From positions 1 to 64,000 of the forward strand of contig NZ_RJLN01000014.1 of NCBI RefSeq assembly GCF_003725545.1: 64,000 nt of DNA. Direction: 5' to 3'. The translations under genes were made by a program, and so were the position numbers. The notes under the pieces are model-generated. The model saw only the letters and a program-made list of their open reading frames with translations, did not search any database and was not told the DNA's origin. Source of the DNA: Micromonospora solifontis. GTDB taxonomy: Bacteria > Actinomycetota > Actinomycetes > Mycobacteriales > Micromonosporaceae. Shown here in pieces: positions 58,469 to 64,000 of this stretch (its first letter is position 1; every line of letters starts with the position of its first letter).

Positions 58469-58975
58469 TCAGACCACCAGGGCGAGCCACTTCCGGTACG
58501 ACGTGGCGAACGGCTCGGTGCCGTCGCCGAGCGCGCCGAAGAGCCAGCGGGCGGCCGCCTCGGCCTCGGCCACCAGCTCGTCGGGGTAGCCCCAGCGGGC
58601 CCGGTGCTCGGCGAACTCGTCCTCGTCGCGCAGCTCGACCACGCCGGTCTCCCGCCGGCGCACCACGTCGAGGTCGAGGTCGACCAGGTGGACGATGTCC
58701 TGCCCCTCCCACCGGGCCGGGGTGGCGATGTCGCAGTAGACCTCGCTGGTCCGGGGTGGCGGGTTGAACATGCCGGTCCACCAGCCGTGCCGGGGCACCA
58801 GCAGGACGAACGGGATCTGCTCGACCGAGGGCCGGCCGTGGTAGACCGACTCGGTGCCGGCCGGTACGCCGAGCCACACGCCGAGATCGTCCTCGGCGAG
58901 CCGGCGGGCCGGGTAGTCGCGATGGGCGCTGCCGTCGTACTTGCGGTAGATCACACGGACCACGTCGCTCGGCAT
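58469..58975 (-). CDS. DUF402 protein
   Basis: Protein of 168 residues of the DUF402 (FomD/Ntdp-like barrel) family. Conserved acidic and aromatic residues are in MFNPPPRTSEVYCDIATPA and HLVDLDLDVVRRRETGVVEL, followed by a C-terminal helical pair. Relatives include nucleoside tri/diphosphate phosphatases and FomD, which use metal ions held by these Asp residues. The substrate here is unknown. TAGGGT seven bases before the ATG indicates a leaderless mRNA. It is divergent from dinG and nearly abuts the convergent ECF gene. Confidence 0.82.
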   Translation of the reverse strand: MPSDVVRVIYRKYDGSAHRDYPARRLAEDDLGVWLGVPAGTESVYHGRPSVEQIPFVLLVPRHGWWTGMFNPPPRTSEVYCDIATPARWEGQDIVHLVDLDLDVVRRRETGVVELRDEDEFAEHRARWGYPDELVAEAEAAARWLFGALGDGTEPFATSYRKWLALVV

Positions 58976-59099
58976 GAGTGGCACCCTAGCCGATTCCGGC
59001 CACGCGACGCATTCGGCAGGTAACCCGGCGCGACCCGCCCGGCACGCCACGCGGTGGAGGGGCACGGCCGGTGTCGGGCGGGGCGGGTACGGTCGCACG

Positions 59100-61241
59100 G
59101 TGACCCCGCCTCGCACCGCCACCGGTTCCGCCGTGCCGAAAAAGCGTCGAGGTGCCCGGCCCGGCGGTGGCGAGTTGCTGGCCGCGGCGGTCGGCGCGGT
59201 CCCCGGCGGCGCGGCCCGCCCGGGCCAGCAGCAGATGACCGAGGCGATCGAGCGGAGCGTCGCCACCGGCGAGCACCTGCTGGTGCAGGCCGGCACGGGC
59301 ACCGGCAAGTCGCTGGCGTACCTGGCGCCGGCGCTGACCGTGGACGGCCCGGTGGTGGTCTCCACCGCCACCCTGGCGCTGCAGTCCCAGCTGGTCGACC
59401 ACGACCTGCCCCGGCTGGCCGACGCGGTCGAGCCGCTGCTGCACCGCCGCCCCACCTTCGCGGTGCTCAAGGGCCGGCACCACTACCTCTGCCTGGCCCG
59501 GCTGGACAGCTCCACCGAGGAGGAGCCGGAGGACACCCTCTTCGACACCCCCCGTCCCGGCGGCGGCACCAAGTGGCTCGGCGAGGCGGGCCGGCTGGGC
59601 AAGCAGATGCAGCGGCTGCGCGACTGGGCGGAGGAGACCGCCACCGGCGACCGCGACGAGCTGGACCCGGGCGTCGACGATCAGGTCTGGCGGACCGTCT
59701 CGATGCCGGCCCGGGAGTGCGTCGGCGCGACCCGGTGCCCGTTCGGGCAGGAGTGCTTCGCGGAGGCCTCGCGGGCCCGGGCCCGCGAGGCGGACATCGT
59801 GGTCACCAACCACAGCCTGCTCGCCGTCGACATGCTCGCCGGCCGGCACATCGTGCCGCCGCACAAGCTGCTCATCGTCGACGAGGCGCACGAACTGGCC
59901 GACCGGGTCTCCTCGGCGGCGCAGGCCGAGCTGGTCCCCGAGCTGATCGACCGGTCCACCCGCCGGGCCCGGCCACTGCTCCGCCCCGAGATCGCCGAAC
60001 GACTCACCGAGGCCGGTGACGCTCTGGCGGTCGGGCTGGCCGAGGCGCCGGCCGGGCGGCTCACCGCCGGCCTGCCGCCCGCGCTGCGCGAGGCGTGCAC
60101 CCTGCTCGACGCGGCGACCCGGGCCGCGCTGGAGGCCATCGGCGACATCAAGTCCGACGACCCGGACCCGGTCCGCAAGCAGCAGGCCAAGGCGGTGCTG
60201 GACGAGCTCTCCACCACCGCCCAGCGGCTGCTGGAGGAGGCCGACCACGACGTGGCCTGGGTGGAGAAGCCGGAGAACGGCAGCCGGCGGGCGCTGGTGG
60301 TCGCGCCCCTCTCGGTCGCCGGCACGCTCGCCACCCACCTGTACGACGAGCGCACCGTGGTCGCCACCTCGGCCACCCTGGCGCTGGGCGGCCGCTTCGA
60401 CACGGTGGCCCGGGCGCTGGGGCTGGAGGCACCGCCCCCCACCCCGCCCTCGCCGGCCGCCGCCGCGCTGGCCACCGCGGCCGCCGCCGGCCGGGCCACC
60501 GCCCCCGCCCCGGTGGCGAGCACCGAGGGCAGCCGGGCCGCGGTCGGCACGGTCCCGGCCACCGAGGGGCCGGGCTGGAAGTCGCTCGACGTCGGCTCGC
60601 CCTTCGACTACGCCCGGCAGGGCATCCTGTACGTCGCCGCGCACCTGCCCCGCCCCAGCGTCTCCGGGCTGCCCGAGGCGGCTGGCGAGGAGCTGCTGGC
60701 GCTGGTCGGGGCGCTCGGTGGACGTACCCTCGGCCTCTTCTCCTCCCGACGCGCCGCGCAGCAGGCGGCGGAGCTGCTGCGCGCCCGGACCGACCTGCCG
60801 GTGCTGCTCCAGGGTGAGGAGGCGCTGCCGCTGCTGGTCCGGCGCTTCCGCGAGGAGCGGGAGAGCTGCCTGTTCGGGGTGATGTCGCTCTGGCAGGGGG
60901 TGGACGTGCCGGGCGACTCCTGCCAGCTCGTGGTGATCGACCGGCTGCCCTTCCCCCGGCCGGACGAGCCGTTGGCGGCGGCCCGGGCGGCGGCGGTGGA
61001 CGCCGGCGGCGGCTCGGGGTTCGCGGCGGTCAGCGTGCCGATCGCGGCGGTCCGGCTGGCCCAGGGCGTCGGCCGGCTGATCCGGGCCACCGGCGACCGG
61101 GGTGTGGTGGCGGTGCTCGACTCCCGGCTGGAGACCGCCCGGGGGTACGGCCCGTTCCTGCGGCGCTCGCTGCCGCCGTTCTGGTACACCACCCGCCCCG
61201 ACGTCGCCCGCGGCGCCCTGGAACGCCTCGCCAAGAGCTGA
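59100..61241 (+). CDS. dinG: DinG-family ATP-dependent helicase
   Basis: Superfamily 2 Fe-S helicase of 713 residues related to DinG/XPD. Motif I is VQAGTGTGKSLAYLAPAL and the DEAH box is LLIVDEAHELADR. Cys residues in HHYLCLARL, ECVGATRCPFGQECF match an Fe-S cluster site. The C-terminal motor has GVMSLWQGVDVPGDSCQLVV and QGVGRLIRATGDRGVVAVLD. An Ala/Pro-rich low-complexity insertion (about 445-490) separates the two halves. It unwinds D-loops/R-loops or DNA-RNA hybrids in repair. GTG 59100 follows TACGGT by six bases (leaderless). Confidence 0.9.
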   Translation: MTPPRTATGSAVPKKRRGARPGGGELLAAAVGAVPGGAARPGQQQMTEAIERSVATGEHLLVQAGTGTGKSLAYLAPALTVDGPVVVSTATLALQSQLVDHDLPRLADAVEPLLHRRPTFAVLKGRHHYLCLARLDSSTEEEPEDTLFDTPRPGGGTKWLGEAGRLGKQMQRLRDWAEETATGDRDELDPGVDDQVWRTVSMPARECVGATRCPFGQECFAEASRARAREADIVVTNHSLLAVDMLAGRHIVPPHKLLIVDEAHELADRVSSAAQAELVPELIDRSTRRARPLLRPEIAERLTEAGDALAVGLAEAPAGRLTAGLPPALREACTLLDAATRAALEAIGDIKSDDPDPVRKQQAKAVLDELSTTAQRLLEEADHDVAWVEKPENGSRRALVVAPLSVAGTLATHLYDERTVVATSATLALGGRFDTVARALGLEAPPPTPPSPAAAALATAAAAGRATAPAPVASTEGSRAAVGTVPATEGPGWKSLDVGSPFDYARQGILYVAAHLPRPSVSGLPEAAGEELLALVGALGGRTLGLFSSRRAAQQAAELLRARTDLPVLLQGEEALPLLVRRFREERESCLFGVMSLWQGVDVPGDSCQLVVIDRLPFPRPDEPLAAARAAAVDAGGGSGFAAVSVPIAAVRLAQGVGRLIRATGDRGVVAVLDSRLETARGYGPFLRRSLPPFWYTTRPDVARGALERLAKS

Positions 61242-61258
61242 ACCGGCGCCACCGGGGG

Positions 61259-62557
61259 TCAGGGTGCCTGGGCGGCGACCACCACGGCGTCCGGCGGGGT
61301 GTCCGGCACGGTACGCGCGGCCAGCCGGCGGACGGCCGTGTTCAGCACCGCGATCAGCGGCACCGCGACCAGCGCGCCGGCGATCCCGGCGAGCACCACT
61401 CCGGCGGCGATCCCGATGATCACGGCGAGCGGGTGAATGGCCACCGCCCTGCCCATGATCAGCGGCTGGAGCACGTGCCCCTCGACCTGCTGCACGCCGA
61501 TCACGGCGCCCAGGATGATCAACGCGGTCACCGGGCCGCTGTCGACCAGCGCCACCAGCACCGCCACCACGCCGGAGAGGGTGGCCCCGACGATCGGGAT
61601 GAACGCGCCCAGGAAGACCAGCGCGGCCAGCGGGAACGCGAACGGGATGTCGAAGATGACGAGGAAGATCCCGATGCCGACCGCGTCGATGAAGGCGACC
61701 AGCACGGTGGCCCGGACATACGCGCCGAGCGTCGCCCAGGAGGCCCGGCCCGCGTCATCCACCTTCCAGCGCGCCTTCACCGGCAGCAGCCGGACCAGGA
61801 AGCGCCAGATCTTGTTGCCGTCCCGGAGGAAGAAGAAGGTCGCGAAGAGCACCAGGATGGTGCCGGTGAGCACCTCGGCCAGGGTGGCGGCGGTGTTGAG
61901 CGCGCCGCTGGTGAACGTCTTGGTGTTCTCGTCCACCCACTTCTGCGCCTCGTCGATGTAGTTGTTGAGCTGGCTGTCGGACAGGTGCAGCGGGCCGGTC
62001 TTGAGCCAGTTCTGGATCTGCCGGACGCCCTGCGACGTCTTCTCGCTCAACTCCGGCACGCCCTGGATGAACTCGTTCACCACGAGGGTCAGCGTGCCGA
62101 CCACCGCGGCCAGGCCGCCGACCAGCACCACGCCGGTGGCCAGCGACCGGGGGAAGCGGGCCCGGAGCAGCCAGCCGACCGCGGGGGCGAGCAGCGCGGA
62201 GAGCAGCAGGGCCACCGTCAGCGGGATGATCACGATACGGATGGTGCCGATGATCTGGAGCAGCGCCCAGGTGACGATGCCGACCACGATCAGCCGCCAG
62301 GACCAGGCCGCCGCGATCCGCAGTGCGTGCGGCACCTCGGTGTCGTCCCGGCTGGACGTCGTGGCGTGCATGACGGCGGGCGGTTCCGCGCCGACCACGG
62401 TCGCCGCGGGCGGGGCGGCCGGGCCCGGCGAGGACGGCGTGGCCACGCCCGACTCCCCCGGCGCGTGCTCGGGGTCGCTCCGGCGGGCCCGCGCCGATTG
62501 CCGGCCGGACTCGTACGCGCGGCGGAGCCGTCCGCGCAGCGCCTCGAAGCGGCTCAA
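61259..62557 (-). CDS. AI-2E family transporter-like membrane protein
   Basis: Membrane protein of 432 residues of the AI-2E (TqsA/PerM) family. An Arg/Pro-rich N-terminus of about 90 residues precedes eight predicted helices. Family blocks are IPLTVALLLSALLAPAVGWL, GAFIPIVGATLSGVVAVLVA and GHVLQPLIMGRAVAIHPLAV. Members export small molecules or act as Na+/H+ antiporters; the role is unproven here. The TTG at 62557 is suggested because GGAGG lies five bases upstream; the GTG at 62563 would overlap it. Divergent from the Cpn10-like gene. Confidence 0.85.
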   Translation of the reverse strand: MSRFEALRGRLRRAYESGRQSARARRSDPEHAPGESGVATPSSPGPAAPPAATVVGAEPPAVMHATTSSRDDTEVPHALRIAAAWSWRLIVVGIVTWALLQIIGTIRIVIIPLTVALLLSALLAPAVGWLLRARFPRSLATGVVLVGGLAAVVGTLTLVVNEFIQGVPELSEKTSQGVRQIQNWLKTGPLHLSDSQLNNYIDEAQKWVDENTKTFTSGALNTAATLAEVLTGTILVLFATFFFLRDGNKIWRFLVRLLPVKARWKVDDAGRASWATLGAYVRATVLVAFIDAVGIGIFLVIFDIPFAFPLAALVFLGAFIPIVGATLSGVVAVLVALVDSGPVTALIILGAVIGVQQVEGHVLQPLIMGRAVAIHPLAVIIGIAAGVVLAGIAGALVAVPLIAVLNTAVRRLAARTVPDTPPDAVVVAAQAP

Positions 62558-62711
62558 GCGCACCTCCGGAAACTTTGGCCCGCCCACGTCACAGGGGGGA
62601 CAGGATACGTCCGTCCGCCCCACCCTAGGGGGACTCCGCCACACATTGCCCCTCCCCGGTCACGCTCAACCACGGGAGGATCGACCGTGGCGCACGCGGT
62701 AGCGTCTTCGC

Positions 62712-63059
62712 GTGACCGTCGACCAGAACCTCGACACCGGCCTGCCGATCCGCCTGCTGCACGACCGTGTGCTGGTGCGTACGGAGAACGGCGAGGGTGA
62801 GCGCCGCTCCACCGCCGGCATCGTGATCCCCGCGACCGCGGCCGTGGGCAAGCGGCTGGCCTGGGCCACCGCGGTGGGCGTGGGCCCGCACGTGCGCTCC
62901 ATCGTCGCCGGCGACCGGGTGCTCTTCGACCCCGACGACCGCTCCGAGGTCGAACTGCACGGCCGGGCGTACGTGCTGCTGCGTGAGCGGGACGTGCACG
63001 CCGTCGCCGCTGAACGGGTGGAGCGGGAGTCGACCGGCTCGACCGGCCTCTACCTCTAG
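62712..63059 (+). CDS. GroES/Cpn10-like protein
   Basis: Protein of 115 residues with the Cpn10 barrel: PIRLLHDRVLVRTENGEGE, STAGIVIPATAAVGK (mobile-loop region), VRSIVAGDRVLFDPDD, and EVELHGRAYVLLRERDVHAV at the end. It differs from the true GroES in lacking the usual VKPLxDRI start and in its C-terminal extension of about 20 residues. No groEL is adjacent. TAGCGT lies six bases before the GTG, so the mRNA should be leaderless. It may serve an accessory chaperonin or act alone. Confidence 0.82.
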   Translation: MTVDQNLDTGLPIRLLHDRVLVRTENGEGERRSTAGIVIPATAAVGKRLAWATAVGVGPHVRSIVAGDRVLFDPDDRSEVELHGRAYVLLRERDVHAVAAERVERESTGSTGLYL

Positions 63060-63071
63060 GACCCCCACCCG

Positions 63072-63132
63072 CCCCAGGGCGCCGTTTGCACCGCTGCCCG
63101 GCGGGAAGCCCAGGCACCTCAGCGCCCTGGGG
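63072..63132 (+). terminator. Long-loop hairpin between Cpn10-like gene and small membrane protein
   Basis: CCCCAGGGCGC (63072-63082) and GCGCCCTGGGG (63122-63132) are exact complements, 39 nt apart. The second arm reaches the ribosome site of the next gene, so it could limit either read-through or translation. Confidence 0.5.
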
Positions 63133-63140
63133 AGGGGACC

Positions 63141-63308
63141 ATGCCGGTACTCGTGAAGAAGATACTGACCTGGGGATTCGTCATATTCCTGATCTACTTC
63201 ATGGCGTTCCGGCCGGACGGCGCCGCGCAGGTGTTCAAGGGGATCGGGGTGGCCCTGATGGCGATCTTCCAGGGCTTCGGCGACTTCCTCACCGGCCTGA
63301 TGAGCTGA
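63141..63308 (+). CDS. 55-residue membrane protein
   Basis: Small ORF below the length of normal gene calls. It begins MPVLVKKILTWGFVIFLIYF and continues MAFRPDGAAQVFKGIGVALM, with two hydrophobic segments (about 8-22 and 33-54). A strong ribosome site (GGGGAGGGG) lies just upstream of the ATG. The codon use is like its neighbours, with GC-rich third positions. It follows the Cpn10-like gene by 81 bp. Function unknown. Confidence 0.7.
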   Translation: MPVLVKKILTWGFVIFLIYFMAFRPDGAAQVFKGIGVALMAIFQGFGDFLTGLMS

Positions 63309-63344
63309 CCGCGGCACGGCGCCGGACGAGCCGGGCGCGGGCCG

Positions 63345-64000
63345 TCAGGCACCGGGCGGCCAGGGGGCGGCCGGGCGCGGACCGTACCAGCCGGGCGGGC
63401 CGTAGCCGGTGAGGTGGGCCGGGGGCGGGGGTGGGGCGAGCACCACCGGGATCGGCACCACCGGCTCGTCCGGTGCCTCGACCGCCCGCTGCGACCCGTC
63501 CGGGAACCGCAGGTGGTAGCGCTGCCCGTCCCAGACCCCGACCGGCGCCTGCGGGTCCCGGCCCACGAAGAACGACCGGTACGCGCTGATCGCGTCCAGC
63601 AGCTCCCGTTCCTCCCGCACCGTCCTTTCCCGCTCGGCCGGCTTGCGGTCCAGTCCCCGGCGCATGCCGTCACGCAGCAGCGCCAGCCGGGTGGCCGCGA
63701 ACTGGTAGCCCCGCATCGCCTTCACCCCGCCGTCGCCGGCCACCCGCCGGGCCCAGGTGCGCGCGGCGTGCCGCCGCCCCAGGCTGCCCAGCGCGGCCAC
63801 CTCGGGCGGGGTGAGCCAGCCGGCCCGGACGTAGTCGGGCAGGGTCCGCTCGGTCAGCCGCCCCTCCCAGGCGCGCAGCCAGATCGCCAGCCCGACCATG
63901 CCGAAGAAGATCGGCACCATCACGCCGATGTAGCCGTACAGGGCGATCAGCGGCTGGCCGGTCGCGGCGGCCAGCGAGGGCAGCAGGTTCCAGGTGCCGT
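63345..64000 (-). CDS. PrsW-family intramembrane metalloprotease, C-terminal part (cut by window)
   Basis: The frame is open to the right edge, so at least 218 codons belong to a larger gene whose N-terminal part is outside. The visible start TWNLLPSLAAATGQPLIALY resembles the last conserved block of PrsW proteases (His-x2-Trp-Asn). It is followed by a membrane helix (VMVPIFFGMVGLAIWLR), then a long basic cytosolic region with helices (VREERELLDAISAYRSFFVG), and a Pro/Gly-rich tail. The in-frame ATG at 63923 is probably internal. The PrsW assignment is inferred from the partial block. Confidence 0.65.
   Translation of the reverse strand, partial: GTWNLLPSLAAATGQPLIALYGYIGVMVPIFFGMVGLAIWLRAWEGRLTERTLPDYVRAGWLTPPEVAALGSLGRRHAARTWARRVAGDGGVKAMRGYQFAATRLALLRDGMRRGLDRKPAERERTVREERELLDAISAYRSFFVGRDPQAPVGVWDGQRYHLRFPDGSQRAVEAPDEPVVPIPVVLAPPPPPAHLTGYGPPGWYGPRPAAPWPPGA

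Overview
The window is chromosomal DNA of a very GC-rich actinomycete. It has dense coding, many GTG starts, mycothiol genes (mshA, mshD, a mycothiol-dependent isomerase-fold protein), GlnR, SenX3-RegX3, an HBHA-like protein and Fur/XRE/WYL regulators. Gene content and the style of dispersed repeats suggest Micromonosporaceae, most likely Micromonospora (inference; no rRNA is present). No rRNA, tRNA, CRISPR array, intact insertion sequence or prophage was seen.

Layout. 1-800 holds no convincing gene but a mosaic of direct, inverted and tandem repeats. 804-4482 is the phosphate two-component system senX3-regX3, divergent from phoU, followed by gpmA. 4634-7456 holds two paralogous MFS transporters. 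7785-14425 holds a Rho_N/histone-H1-like protein, a YbjN protein, mshA, an SDR, a methyltransferase-like protein, murB and a mycothiol-type DinB-fold enzyme. 14592-20314 is a sugar operon: binding protein, two permeases, GH1 beta-glucosidase and LacI regulator, with twin palindromic operators at its promoter. 20470-35113 is a mixed housekeeping stretch (acetyltransferase, macro domain, WYL regulator, RlaP, AlaX, the DUF2516/HBHA/XRE cluster, asparaginase, BKACE, YgfZ-Fur, PabC, nitrobindin). 35138-44657 holds DsrE, SCP2-like, a glycogen-debranching-type glycosidase, DUF1416 with thiosulfate sulfurtransferase behind a cysteine-rich leader ORF, DUF2993, GlnR and a polysaccharide deacetylase. 44724-50111 is mshD and pstSCAB. 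50178-57141 is an epoxide hydrolase with a WYL regulator, Nudix, Gfo/Idh, pit, its DUF47 partner and PPK2. 57505-64000 is an ECF41 sigma factor, DUF402, DinG helicase, AI-2E family protein, Cpn10-like protein, a 55-residue membrane protein and the C-terminal part of a PrsW-type protease.

How parts work together. Phosphate sensing (SenX3-RegX3, PhoU), high-affinity uptake (PstSCAB), low-affinity uptake (Pit with DUF47) and polyphosphate use (PPK2) are spread over the window. They are linked by three PHO-box arrays made of 11-bp direct repeats (near 2873, 45823 and 56151). Sulfur and thiol metabolism is represented by mshA/mshD and by a sulfurtransferase operon preceded by a leaderless ORF whose last residues are rich in Cys.

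Most notable observations: the cysteine leader ORF; an ECF41-type promoter (TGTCAC, 17 nt, CGTC) in front of the ECF41 gene itself; a 55-bp inverted-repeat family between convergent genes; a short repeat that supplies the start codon of the beta-glucosidase; and about twenty genes with a TAnnnT hexamer 6-8 nt before the start codon, which points to widespread leaderless transcription and was used here to choose starts.
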